In this document: one piece after another, positions 21,301 through 32,789 of the stretch
How positions within the stretch are numbered: position 1 is the first letter of the stretch
How the letters are laid out: each line of letters begins with the position of its first letter
DNA from: Falciphora oryzae
Taxonomy: Eukaryota; Ascomycota; Sordariomycetes; Magnaporthales; Magnaporthaceae
DNA: 64,000 nucleotides
NCBI GenBank assembly: GCA_000733355.1
Contig: JNVV01000006.1
Span: 416,556 to 480,555, forward strand
Direction of reading: 5' to 3'
The notes under the pieces: generated by a model
The model's input: the letters and a program-made list of their open reading frames with translations, nothing else
Database searches by the model: none
Told to the model about the DNA's origin: nothing
Program-made: the position numbers and the translations under genes

Positions 21301-21914
21301 AGCCTCGCGCCCCGACTTTTAGTCGGAGGCTTAGGAGGCTGAATCTTCTGTCTCTCGATCTTGACGACATCTCCATGCTTCAAGAGATTCGTACCGCTTC
21401 TTGTAGCCCAGCCTTCGACCCCAAATGCCCCCACATATCGCGCGTGGAACGGCCTCCTTGGTGCCGCTATGGCGGGTTGAGGCGGAGGCGCGGGGTTCGG
21501 TTTTCTGCTTGCGGCCGACTGGATCGGGAGTGAGGCGCCTCTCGGTTTGAGCTTGAAGTTCTTCCATGTGCCATCGAAGAACATGTTAACAGCTCGCTCG
21601 ATGTCGGTACCGCATTGTTGCTGAATAATGGCGAGGATCTCGGGCTTGACCTCGCTGCCCACGAAGGCTTCAAACGTCTGGCGGTCGAAACCTTCGGGTT
21701 CCTCGGAGGCTGGAGCAGGCTCGGGCTTAACATCGTCTTGGGGTTTGTTGGAGGGGTCCTCGCCCAGGTTTCCGTCCAAGGTGAGGCCCCTGACGTGGGG
21801 GAACGAAGCAACGCGCGCCGGGTTCGGCGCTGGGCTGTTTCCATTCTCGTCGTCTGAGTCGCTGAAGAATCGGCGCTTCTTGGCTGGAGGCTCTTCGAAG
21901 TCTGAAACCCCCAT
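18302..21914 (-). CDS. rad5: RAD5-type helicase / RING ubiquitin ligase
   Basis: Three exons (21914-19681, 19619-18477, 18380-18302; introns of 61 and 96 bp) give 1151 residues, the usual size of fungal Rad5. It acts in post-replication repair: SNF2-type fork remodelling plus K63-linked polyubiquitination of PCNA. Visible parts are a basic nuclear signal AKKRRF near residue 13, a UBA/CUE-like helix bundle (79-118), a HIRAN domain (about 155-290), SNF2 motif I DEMGLGKT (500-507), DEAH (646-649), a C3HC4 RING (CPIC at 877 to CVHC near 921) inserted in the helicase, nine glutamines (953-961), and helicase C with motif VI AIDRVHRMGQ. The last exon ends MMTDEEKKLARIEDIKELLS. It is divergent from the gene at 22332 across 417 bp. 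Confidence 0.93.
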
Positions 21915-22331
21915 TGTAAGCGCAGACCAATTGCTCCTTGTTTAGAGGCAGTCGACGGCGACACGCTGTCAACAGGGTGAGCCAGATCGACAGTTCTGGG
22001 ATTGATGGATTTGACATCCCCCCTGGACGCGACGGCCGCCACTAGCGACGCGTTCAGGCAGCGCTGTCAGCTGATCGCGTTTAAGTGGTGGCGGCAATTG
22101 CGACGAGCGGAGCTCCACCCCACCGCCTTTTCACGCTCGGGATTTCGTCATGGTTATTATAAAATAAAAAATGGGGGGAAGGAAAAAGAGCTCGCGAATC
22201 TATTTCGAGCGCGAGAGCAATTGGACCGAGATCTGCTTTAATTTGGTCCGGAACCTCGATCGCCTATTGAAGATGGAATCGCACACTCCTTGAATCCTTG
22301 CTTCCCCTCCCTGCCATACCAGCCGAGCACA
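21915..22331. promoter_or_regulatory. Shared divergent promoter region
   Basis: 417 bp between the start codons of the RAD5-like gene and the NDUFAF6-like gene. It must serve both. An AT-rich stretch (about 22155-22180) lies nearer the right-hand gene. No specific operator is recognised. Confidence 0.5.
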
Positions 22332-23468
22332 ATGCTCCGTGCCGCCGTGCGCCCGCGCAATCCCACCCTGGGCTCCGCCCCTCGGCGCCGGGGCATCGTC
22401 ACCGAAGCCGACGTCGACAAGGCGCGCACCTACTGCCAGAACCAGCTCCGCGCCGGCGACTACGAGGCCTACCTCATCCGCCGCTTCGTGCCGCGGTCGG
22501 CCCAGGACGCATACGACGCCCTGCGGACGCTGAACCTCGAGCTCGCACGCCTGCCCGAGACGGTGTCGACGCCGCTGATCGGCCGCATGCGCACCCAGTT
22601 CTGGCGCGACAGCATCAACAGCACCTTTGCGGGAAACCCGCCGCGCGAACCCATCTGCGTCCTGCTGCACCGCGCCCTGTCAGACCTCTCCCAAAGAACC
22701 GGCGGCGCGGCCCCGTCGTCGTCCATCAGGTTCTGGGTCCAGCGCCTGGTCAGCACGCGCGAGCTGCACATGGACAACCGGCCCTTCGCCTCGCTGGCCG
22801 CGCTCGAGGAGTACGCCGAGAACACGTACGCAACGCTGACCTACGCCGCCCTGGCCGCCGCCCCGCTGCGCTCCCTGCACCTTGACCACCTGGCCAGCCA
22901 CATCGGCAAGGCCTGCGGCATCGCCGCCGTCCTGCGCGGCATCCCCATCCTCGCCGCGCCCCGTGGCCCGGTCCAGACGCCCCGCGGTGGTGGCCTGGAT
23001 GCAGGCGGCGGCGGTGGCGGTCAGCAGCAGGCGCTCCTGCTGCCGCTCGACGTCATGGCGCGCGCGGGCGTGCGGGAGGAAGACGTGTTCCGCCAGGGCC
23101 CGCAGGCGCCGGGCCTGCAGGATGCCGTCTTCGAGGTGGCCACGCGCGCAAACGACCACCTCATTACGGCCCGCGAGATGCTCAAGAACCTACGGGCGGG
23201 CAAGGGTGCCGGCCACGACTACGAGCACGAGGGCGAGGCCGAGCACATCTACGAAGATCAGGGGCCACATCTACAGCAGCCGGGGGACGCCGCCGACGAG
23301 CACGTCGCGGCGGATCTCCGGCGGGGCTTCGGCGTCCTGCTGGAGGCGGTGCCGGCGGCTGACTTCCTGCAGCGGCTGGAGAAGCAGAACTTTGACCCTT
23401 TTAAAGTTCGCCCGAGCTGGAAGCTGCCCTGGAGTATCTGGAGAGCCTTGCAGAAGCAGCAAATATAG
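22332..23468 (+). CDS. Squalene/phytoene-synthase-fold protein, NDUFAF6-type complex I assembly factor
   Basis: Intronless, 378 residues from MLRAAVRPRN. The Arg-rich, acid-free N-terminus (RAAVRPRNPTLGSAPRRRGI) fits a mitochondrial targeting peptide. The body shows the trans-isoprenyl-synthase-like helical fold: DVDKARTYCQNQLRAGDYEA near the start, AYDALRTLNLELARLPETVS, MRTQFWRDSINSTFAGNPPR, and YAENTYATLTYAALAA followed by HLDHLASHIGKACGIAAVLR. Its Asp-rich catalytic motifs are not those of active squalene synthases, which agrees with the assembly-factor branch. A Gly/Gln-rich insert follows GPVQTP. It is expected at the matrix side of the inner membrane, assisting complex I biogenesis. A frame open 14 codons further upstream is less likely given the targeting signal. 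Confidence 0.8.
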   Translation: MLRAAVRPRNPTLGSAPRRRGIVTEADVDKARTYCQNQLRAGDYEAYLIRRFVPRSAQDAYDALRTLNLELARLPETVSTPLIGRMRTQFWRDSINSTFAGNPPREPICVLLHRALSDLSQRTGGAAPSSSIRFWVQRLVSTRELHMDNRPFASLAALEEYAENTYATLTYAALAAAPLRSLHLDHLASHIGKACGIAAVLRGIPILAAPRGPVQTPRGGGLDAGGGGGGQQQALLLPLDVMARAGVREEDVFRQGPQAPGLQDAVFEVATRANDHLITAREMLKNLRAGKGAGHDYEHEGEAEHIYEDQGPHLQQPGDAADEHVAADLRRGFGVLLEAVPAADFLQRLEKQNFDPFKVRPSWKLPWSIWRALQKQQI

Positions 23469-24346
23469 GCCACGCCATGTACACCCCATTTCGGACATCT
23501 TTTGTACAATACTGCACATATACCCCCGGAGCTCAGAGGACTGCTCCATCGGACGCCCTGAGCGATGTATTCTACGCTATTTGCTTTCAGCAATCTGTGG
23601 TTCTCGACACGCCAACAAGAACAAAGGCGCCAAGAGCCAGAGCTTGAAAGTTAATTAACCCCCTTGAATAGCAGATGCCTGCGAGATGCGGGGTTGATAC
23701 GAGCAGTTTGGATGAAAGCGGCCCGATTCATCCAACCAAACGCTCCGACACCGACAAGCGCCTCGTGCTCTCGTAGACATGGTTCTCCCATGCGATCGAA
23801 TCCTCGCGTCTGAAACCGGGGCCTTATATGTTACGACCGGGACATCCTGTCGACTATAACGCTCGTTGGCCTCGGGTTACAGTAGAAAAACGCAAGGCAG
23901 ATACGGCAAAAGCTCATTTGGACAGGTTGGCCGAAAATGCGGCTGTTCAGAGTGAAATTATTTCCAAGATTCAGATATGCGCTTTTTTGTTGTTTTTTCA
24001 TGGTTCCCAAAACGCCCGCGACAGGCAGCTGCTCTTTGCGAGCTGTGCCGTGCCTATGCTGTTCCCCGTCCCTATGATGATACTGCCGCCGACGTCTTTG
24101 GTGGGCGTCACAATACAGAAATAAATCAAAAACAAATAGGGGGTATATCGCGATATAGAATGGTTCTCATATAAGGATGATGCAGTCCACGGCCCCCAGG
24201 TATCCTAGCGGGGATGTGCCGTATGATACGCCAAGTACAACTATAAAATAAAAATCGGCCGAGTGGTTTCAGAATTAGAGGGATTTGCGTTCGTCAATCG
24301 TCGTCGTCATCGTGATATTGCAAGAGAAGCGGCTTCGAGACCGTCC
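23469..24346. other. Convergent 3' intergenic region
   Basis: AT-richer untranslated sequence between two converging genes. No supported gene or RNA. Confidence 0.5.
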
Positions 24347-26087
24347 TCATGGAAACTCGGGCCTCGGCCCGTCCAGGACGGGGCTCATGGCCGGGCTCGG
24401 CGACCACCTCGGCGGAGCGTCGGTCTCGTTGAGCATGGGGAACTCGAACTCCTCGAGGGTGCCGTGGCCGACGAGGCCGCCGGCGTAGGCGGGCGGGCTG
24501 GGCGGGACGTCCTGGTAGACGGGGGGCGCCTCGTTGTCCCACGAGATGCCCAGGCCGGCGCGCTCGGTGACGAGGGTGGCGAAGTGCATGCGCAGGATGC
24601 GGCCGACGCCCGTCTGGGTGACGAGCGAGGGGCGCCCCGCGGGGGCCCACTCCTGCGACACGACCATCTCGACCATGAGCTGGTGCGTCACCTCGGAGCC
24701 GTCGGCGCTCTTGCCGTCGCACGCGTACCGGCGCTTGTCCTTGGGGCCGGCCTCCGGGTCGAGGCCAAAGTTCTTGCCGACGCCGTACTCGAGCTCCAGG
24801 TCGACCGAGGCGCTCTCGGTCGAGTCGTAGTTGCTCTTCCAGCCGCTGAACAGCGTCTTCTCGCCGATGACGCGCATGTCGGTCCTCTGGAAGCCCTTCT
24901 TGGGCTGCGGGCCGCCCGCCGCCGCGGCTGCTGCGTCGAACTCCTTGGGCGCGTGCTTCTCGCACGCGGGCGCGACCGTCTTGGCCGTCTCCTCAATGCG
25001 CCAGGTGAGCTTCTTGAGCTTCCAGAACTCGACGGTGCCGTTCTTCTCGTTGGGGCGGGCGATGCCGTCCAGGCGCAGGGTCAGGGTGTTGGCGCCGGTC
25101 GGGTGGATGACCTGGGGGAAGTGCACGCTGGCCTTGATGTTGGTGGGTGGGAAGACGCGCAGGGAGTGGTGCGGGGTCTCGTGCGTGGGCAGCGAGCGCT
25201 TGACCTCGAAAACCTTGTCGAACTTCATGGCGGGGCCGTGGCCCGCTTTGGGGACGGCCTCGGCCTTGAACTCGTACGCTATGCTCATCAGTGGGTTGTC
25301 GAGCGTGGCAGGGAGGTGGCCGCCGAGGAGGACGGAAAAGGGGAACTGGTGCATCCCTGAGTGGAGAGAGGCGTGTTAGTGGTGGGGTCCACCCAAAATT
25401 CAACGAGGCACCTGACCTCCGGAGAAAGCACAACCAAGTGCCAGGGGGAAGGAAGGCCAAGCAAGGCAAAATTGAGACGAGGCTCGTCAGGGAAAACTCA
25501 CCCTTGGTCATGGCCAATGGGGCCTTGAGGAAGGACCATGACTGCAGCTCCGTGTACTGGTGGGTGCAGTCGTGGCAATGCGGGGTGAAGGGCTTCTTCT
25601 GGGTGACATGGATGCTGAGGGTGGCGTTGAAGGATTCCAGGGGCAGGCCGTCCTCCTTGACCTGCAGCAGCAGCTGGCCCGAGACCAGGGCGCCCGTGCT
25701 GGTCTCCGTGTCGCCGTGGAAGACGATGGGCGGAGACTCGACCACGAGGTTGAGCGAGGCGCCGTGGCTCGACGGCGAGTCCTTGCTGCCCCTGCCGAGG
25801 TGGCCGAATCCGGGGAAGGACAGCCTGTGGTGGTGGTGGTGGGTCTCGGCGGGCGACTCGTGCCTGTCAGGCGTCATCTTGGCGGCAGAGGAGTGCGACT
25901 CGTCCGCGCCCTCCTCGATCGAGGACTCATACGAAAAGACACGCTCCGAGCTCCTCGACGGCCTGCTGCTGGGCGACTTTTGCCTGCGCGGCTGCGCTGT
26001 GCCGTTCTTGTCCGAGCTCTTCTTGAAGATCTGGCTCTCGAGCGTGCTTGTTGAGGCTCGCAGGAAATTCGCCACTCTGTGTGGCAT
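24347..26087 (-). CDS. Arrestin-related trafficking adaptor, LDB19/ART1 type
   Basis: Two exons (26087-25502 and 25356-24347) with a 145 bp intron (GTGAGT...CAG) give 531 residues. Such adaptors bind plasma-membrane transporters and recruit the Rsp5 ubiquitin ligase for endocytosis. The N-terminal 110 residues are Ser/His-rich. The arrestin N-lobe begins at SLNLVVESPPIVFHGDTETS and contains FTPHCHDCTHQYTELQSWSF, a block typical of the LDB19 branch, then PFSVLLGGHLPATLDNPLMS. The C-lobe runs to about residue 470. Near the C-terminus two PY motifs, PPVY and PPAY, lie close together and suit WW-domain binding by Rsp5. The start ATG is preceded by a long GC-rich leader with no better in-frame start. 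Confidence 0.85.
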
Positions 26088-29000
26088 TTTCTGTTGTTCC
26101 TTATTTCCCTCCGTTGTCGTTTCGTCGTTCCTTCTTCCTGCCTCCTGGCCCCTCACCACTTCATCTGCCTGCCCGCCCTGGTGCAGAGCGCCACAGACGA
26201 TGTGACGTGATCTCCGGATCTGGGCAAAGCAAGCCGGGGTGCAGCGGCGCAACGCTTGTGGGTGTCAAGCTATTGAGCCGTGCGCGGGGTCGGGCTTTGA
26301 ACTGGGGTGCTGCCAGGAAGCTTCGGCTGGTCTTGTGGTGTGGTGCGAGTAACGCCACTGATGCAGCACAATTCCCTGCCGGCCCTGTTTTGGGTGGTGT
26401 GTGGGGAACAAAGGGAGCACTGAGCGCTCTGCTCTGCTCGATGGAATGCGCTTCTCCGGCTGGGCGGCCTGGCGAGAAGCGGGCGTTGTTGGCTGTGAAC
26501 AGCGGGGAGCTCTTGGGCGCTGCGTGGGTAGCCTCGAGAAACTGGCGATGCCGCTTGTTCTTATTCGCGAGTGGGAAAGAGTTCGAGCCGGCGTCGGTTG
26601 AGAGTCGGCGTTCGGCTCGGTGGAGTGAGAGACCGTGACACCGCTTGACAGCTGGGTGATCGAGGGTCGGACTGTGGTGCTCGGCTGGAGTTGGTCGGTT
26701 GCGCAAATTCGGGAGTCGAGCTGGTGTAAGTCGGCGGTCCGCTTGACTCGAACGGGCCAGTGGCTTTGAGGCGAGTTATGTGTGGGAGTTCTGGCTGGCC
26801 GTGTAAGGGACAGCTCGCTTGTGTCTCTTTGGGGATGGGTATCTCCGGTTGGCAAAAGAGTCAAGAATCTGGCGTTGAGGACTCGAAAGGTATTCATTCT
26901 CATACGAGGCGACGGAGCGGCGCATCTTTCATATATGGAGAGCTCTCCAGATTTACATTTTCTTTGCCTGCCTCGTGATCCATGCGGTTCCTCCCACCGT
27001 CGTTTTCTATGACAAACAATTACTTGATGACTTGGGGGGGACCCCTGGCGGTCGCGCACATCATTCAGCACGGCGGCCCGCTAAAAAATTGTGTGTTCAG
27101 CGGCACGCACGCCCGGCCGTTTGCGGCTGGGCATGGGGTGGGCTCAGTGCTGTTCTGGGCACACCACTGACTGGGCGGCGGGCTGCACCCTGCGTCGCGC
27201 GCTCAGGGGCGCTGTGCGGGAGTGGACAAGGAGGAAAAAAAAAAAAAAAAAAACTTCTGGGTCCGCCCCTGACAGCCTGGCAGCTGGAGCCATCAACACC
27301 TGCAAGACCCTCCTGCCCTCGGTCTGACCTTTTTCAGCGCGAGCCGGGAGAACCCTGGCGGTCAACGTTGGCCGTTTGAAAACATGAAGCATCGAATCAA
27401 AGGAGGCAATTCTTGCTGCTCCCTCAGCTCGGCCATCCCAGCGCACGTCCGCAGGCGCAGCACCAAGCTCTGCGGAGGAGAGCGGGGGAATCGAAAGTGC
27501 TGATCGGACCATGGTGCGGCTCCTCAGTCAGAAGGACTTCGGAGTCGCGCCAGACGGCAGCTGGCGCACCACTCGCAATTGCGTCACGAGGGTGGCTGCG
27601 GGTCAGCCGTCCCGGGCCTGGAACGCGACTGGGAATTTTTTTCACAGCTCCACCACCACTGGGCGGGCCTGTGGGCTCTCGCCCCAGCCTCTGGTCTTGC
27701 ATTGTTGGTTGGCACCCACCATGCGTCTCACTCCACTCAAGCTCAATGTGAGTGTGAGCCCGCCCAGGTTTTGGGTGTAGGGTATGCTGTAGGCACCTCC
27801 CGAAGCTGCGCTGGTGAGCAGATGGGCAAATGAGCACGGAACGGAATGGGACCATCAAAATGCGATGAGCGGTCTGCATGCACGCATCAACCGGGCGTCC
27901 TCCGGCCTTCGTCGGGCACCCCTTGGGGGATATTTCGGCAGTCCGTCGCTGTTTGCGCTGCTTCCCCGGCCTGGCTACCCAACCACGGGACCCCATGTCA
28001 GCGCCGCCCGCCACCCCTTCATGTTGATTACTCCGTCGCGATGCTGTTGGGCTGGCACCAGCGACAAGACCGACCCAACCTCTGCCTCCGGTCGTACAGT
28101 CTTGTATGTGCGTCTTGTACGTACAGTGCCACCAGTGTACTCCGCTCTGGATTTACTTCCGTATTTCTGTTCCCTACCCCTTTCTCTTATTCCTCCGTCC
28201 TTCCGACCTCGTTTTCCGCGGTCCTTTTGGGTTCCTATACCTTTTTCTGTTCAAAACTGCTTCGGCCGTCGGGCTTCAACCCTCGTCGCTTGGCCGTTGC
28301 GTGTTCCGAACCAGCAAACCCTCAAGGGTGATGATGTATATGTAAGTCTTGCCCAATCTGTTCCCGCCGTTGTGATGGCGCCTTATTTAGCCTCGCACTA
28401 GGTTCCTTCCCCGCATTCACCAGACCTGCCTGCGCAAGCCACATCCTGCAAGCGACGAGCTAGCTGATGAACCATCTCCGAGGAGCTAAGTGAAAACGTG
28501 CGTCAGTCGTCAGGTCCTCGACGTCACGCAGCAGATCTGCGATGCTCTTGGTTGCCCGACATTGTGTTCTCAGGTAGGACATCGGACCTTCTCTGCAAGT
28601 GGCTTTGTCAACGCTTGCAAGACGCGGTGCACAGACTTCGCACAACGTATGTTGTCCCAAGTATTGTATCAAGGAATGCTGGCCGGACTAAAACCGTGCT
28701 ACGTTGAGTTTTGGCTCCCGAGATCATAATCCCGTTCGCGGCAAATTATCCCAATGCGCGGCCTGGTCCATGAACGATACAAGACCGAACGACGTTGCGA
28801 CAAGGGAAATTTTAGATGCCAGCCGGCAGACAGATCGGATGGAGATCAAAAGTGGTCTGACTGCCCACCTGGAAGAAGCTTGTTCTGCAAGGGAGCTGAG
28901 CTGGCGCCAAGGCAGTTGGCGTTATGTAATAGCCAAGCACCCGCAGCCAACCGGCTCGCCCACGCGCGAAAAGCCCAACAGTCCGCACCAAGGAAAAAAT

Positions 29001-32000
29001 AAGAGTAGCGGTCGTGCCATTCGAGTCGTCGACAGTGTCACCTGTGATCGCCAAGCCGCGGCATGGCACCCGGAGCACGCCAGATCTGTCCGCAGGCAGT
29101 TGTGCCGTGTGTGCCAACCAGGCAGGGCGGGCTTGGCCGAACTGGCATGATCAATTGTGATGCAGCTCTGCCTAGCCTGAGCTTGCTTCCATCTCAAAAC
29201 CGACCTCTACATACTGTAAGGACGATGACTGCCATGATCCATGGCCAAGTTCAAAGCCCACATCGCACAATTGGCATTACAGCCACTGCTGGGGTGTTTA
29301 CCTACGGATTACTCGATATGACACCGCCAAGCTGCGCGAGCCGTCGTAGCGAGGTGAAAATTTTCGCATCTTATTTTTCACGGTCCCATCTTCCGTTTCC
29401 AATGACTCCCTCGCCTCTCGTCGCCGGCGTCAATTCCTAGTGGACAATTCGTCACACGTGCGGTTCTTTTGGAGTCCATTTCGACCCAGCGCTCCACCCC
29501 GTGCCCAGGTTTGCTCTTAGGGCTGCCCCGGTCGTGAATTCCTGGTCGGATCGCCAGGCACCGCCTCCATCTGCATCCACTTTCAACGCAGACACGGGAA
29601 GGGAAAGGAGGAAAGAAGAAAAAGTTTTCCAACGGAAGCCACCGAGGATCGTTTGCGGATGGGCTCTGCGACCGGCAGCGTGCGAAACAAGGACGTAATG
29701 GAAACCAGGGTCACTGAAACTTTCAGGTTCTAGACCCATCGCGTTGGCGGGCCGAAGAAGGGCCAACCTAAACAGGATCGATTTTTGTCTGTGGCATCGA
29801 ATTTTGATCCCGCGCTCGCCCGTATACCAGCTTGTAATGTTTATGAACTGCTATAAATCTGCTCCAGGAATAGCCGCGTGAGGGTGGCTAGGAACGGTGT
29901 TCAGGAAAAGCAAGCAGCGACATGTGCTGGCGCGGGTGACGATGCCACAGAGATGACGGCAGGTATCATCATAGCAACGTCTGCCTGCGCATCGTCGGCC
30001 TTGTGGACAACCAATATCAATCTTGAGCTCTCTGGGTTGTATCCTCACAGATATGTCATCGAAGCGTGCTAGCATATTATAAAAGTCGTGGGATTGGCAG
30101 CCGGGTTTCCCGTTTGGGGTATTTCGGAATAAGGTTAAATAAGCTTCTTTCGACCTGCTTTTGCTCGAAGCTCCGAGCCTGACCGATACGTGATCGAGTG
30201 CCCATCGCGGAGAGGTTGGTGGAGAGAGTTGCCGAGACAAGAAATTTTCAGGGGGTTCTCCTGATATTGTGCCGAAGATGCATCAAAAGTCGGAGTGAAA
30301 TTTGCGAGATGCAGCACCCTTCGCAAGGCGCCTGCGAAGTACTTTTCAGGGCTTTCGAAAACTGTATACCGTTCAGGCACTCGAGTCCTTTTTTGGTGAC
30401 ATGGATAGCTCCAATTTGCTGCCGCCAGGACATACAGCCACGTGCCCTGGAAAGTGGAAGACTGATGCGAAGCCAGGTATCCCATACGATGCCCCGTGAA
30501 CTCGATAACGGCAATCCGTATAAACGGCGACGGCCTACCCAATATAGCTCAGCTGAAACCAGCTAGATACGGGAGATATCACCTTGAGGTTTGGTCAGCT
30601 CTAGGAGCGTGAGCGGCGATTCAAGTCCCGGAGACTCATCTAATTGGCGAGAGATTCACGCGGTGTTCTGTCGAGGCCGAGAAGTATCGAGAGATGGTGG
30701 TGGTACGAAACATCTGTTTGTTCCGTTGATTGCTGGAGGAGCCCTCGCTCGCGTGACAAGGAGGTGCGAGTTGCCAATGCCGTCGCGGTCCAGCCCGTGA
30801 GGAGACAAAGTGGATGCGGGGGATCAAAAATATGAGAATGATCTCGGCTGGCGTTCCTCTTGACTTGTTCCTCTGGTAGGCTTTTTCTTCGGAAGGACGT
30901 GTTCAGGAACTCACCTCCAGTGTGGATTTCCTCCTTCTGGCCATGAACATCGTCTTGAAGCTTTGTGTCCATCAGCCGCACACATCTAATCGACGCAGGG
31001 CCGAGCTGAAAGTAGACGAAGGCCATCGTGTGTAAAGGGGGAAGTGCATGCGAGCCGTTCACACGAGAAAAAAAAACTCAAAGGAATGGTTACTAGCAAA
31101 TTCGTGCTCCAGTGACAGACGCAACTTGTCCACAGAGGCTGGCTGGCGGGCGACGCCAAACCGCGCAACGACGAAGGAGCATAAGACCAACGCCAGATTT
31201 GTCAGAATGCTGTTGCTCCTTCGAGGTTTCCATGTGAAACGCCATCAACAGCCGGGAGCTCCGGTAGTCGGGCTGTGGCGCGCCGCACGGCCTAGCGGCC
31301 CTCGTGGTGGGCGCGTCTTTGTCGCGCACCGCCTCGGCTCTACCACGGCCGAACTAAAGCCAGACCGACAGCACCATAGTGCGTGTATCCCCGGCAACGG
31401 ATCCTCGGGCGTTTCTGAAGGGCCTCGCGCGGGGCTGAGCAGCGGATGGTATTCTAGCGGGCTTCTAGATGGGCTCTGCCCCGGGTTTCGAGTGTGCGCC
31501 CGAGCGTTCGGGGGTGAGCCAAGCCCGCTAGAATTTCGAGGAAGCAGGCTTGGGCGATACGATCGTGCTAGAACGGGAACTAGAAGTTGGCGTGGAGACG
31601 CCGAGGCCTGGGAGTTTTGCGGTTGGCTTGCGCTCCCGAGACATGCCCGTCTTGGTGTGCTTGCGTGGCGTAGATAGAAGGGCAACAGACAGCATGGACT
31701 CTGCTTATCGCTGACTGTGTCCGAGCCAAAAGAGGCGTGCGCTTTCTCGTGTTCCGCAGGTAGGCCGTAGCCGCAAGCGTTGGTCTGCAGAACTGTTCCA
31801 TCGAGTGCGTGCATACGACGACCTTTAGTCGACGAGGGGTCGCTCCGGCGCGGGGAGTCTCGAAGCGAACATCAACGGCACGTTTTGAGAGTATCGGGGC
31901 TCTTCTAGCCGTATTGTCTCTACAGCGGTTATTTTGCATGCTATCATATGTTGGTAGATCATGATGCTGCTAGTGGATATTCGTAGGTGGTGAGAAGAAC

Positions 32001-32562
32001 GTTGTGCGCTTGCGACGTCATCATCGAAAACTATCCATGACTGGGCCGCATAGTGAATGAATTATGTCAATTAGCCTCCACGCGTACATCATCTATGTCC
32101 CTCCATTTTCAGGTCTATAATAGGTACAGAACAAACAAGCAGGGTCCTGTCCTGCGGCGGTGTCGAAACTGACACAGCAAAGTCGCTGAAAAGGCCTCCC
32201 AAAGTCCCCGCGCCAGCATGCTGGCGCTCCACAGCCAGCAAAACAGGGTTACAGCGAAAGGCATGAAGTAAATCAAGAGAGTTGACATAGGAAAGGATTC
32301 AGAGCGTTGGATCTTCCCAACCAGGGTGAGACAGGTCACGGACCTCCAGAGGTTTTGGGCGGGCTACCGGACAAGAGGGCCGAGAGACCGGGGCTCGGTC
32401 GGCCGAAATAGAGATAAGGAAATGGGGGTCTGGGGAATCATGGTGGGTGGGTTAAATTCATAAGTAAACATGAGGGGGAATGCTTTTTCTTCGGGGACTC
32501 GTTCATGCGTTCATCAGGGTGGTCGGCCGTTAAGTAAAGGAGTATGGGGTGGTAAAACAAGG
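26088..32562. other. 6.5-kb stretch without a supported gene
   Basis: The left 1 kb is probably the arrestin promoter and leader. Beyond it many frames of 60-270 codons occur on both strands, all overlapping, rich in Arg/Ser/Pro/His and without domains; long ones such as 26265-27071 minus look like GC-rich non-coding sequence. Notable items are an A run at about 27236-27253 and a long hairpin at 31451-31534. No transposase, reverse transcriptase or tRNA is seen. Confidence 0.45.
31451..31534. repeat. Perfect 14-bp inverted repeat forming a long hairpin
   Basis: ATTCTAGCGGGCTT at 31451-31464 is matched exactly by its complement AAGCCCGCTAGAAT at 31521-31534. Inside, GGCTCTGCCCC can pair imperfectly with GGGGGTGAGCC, and CCCGAGCGTTCGGG forms an inner hairpin. 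It could be a structured RNA, a small inverted-repeat element or a recombination relic; no target-site duplication is obvious. Confidence 0.6.

Positions 32563-32617
<55 letters not shown>
32563..32617 (+). repeat. (AAT)n microsatellite abutting an assembly gap
   Basis: At least 55 bp of AAT trinucleotide units running into the gap; the repeat is probably the reason the assembly broke. Confidence 0.9.
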
Positions 32618-32762
32618 NNNNNNNNNNNNNNNNNNNNNNNNNNNNNNNNNNNNNNNNNNNNNNNNNNNNNNNNNNNNNNNNNNNNNNNNNNNNNNNNNNN
32701 NNNNNNNNNNNNNNNNNNNNNNNNNNNNNNNNNNNNNNNNNNNNNNNNNNNNNNNNNNNNNN
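32618..32762. other. Assembly gap (145 N)
   Basis: Undetermined bases following the AAT microsatellite. The true length is unknown. Confidence 0.98.
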
Positions 32763-32789
32763 TATGCCATCACAAAACAAACGAAGCGA

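Noticed and set aside
24263..25360. 365-codon plus-strand frame
   Set aside because: Shadow of the arrestin C-lobe exon.
26579..26592. B-box-like GAGTTCGAGCC suggesting a second tRNA
   Set aside because: No acceptor stem, D arm or anticodon arm can be folded around it.
26265..27071. 268-codon minus-strand frame upstream of the arrestin
   Set aside because: Thr/Arg/Pro/His-rich without domain or plausible splice to the arrestin; more likely promoter and leader.
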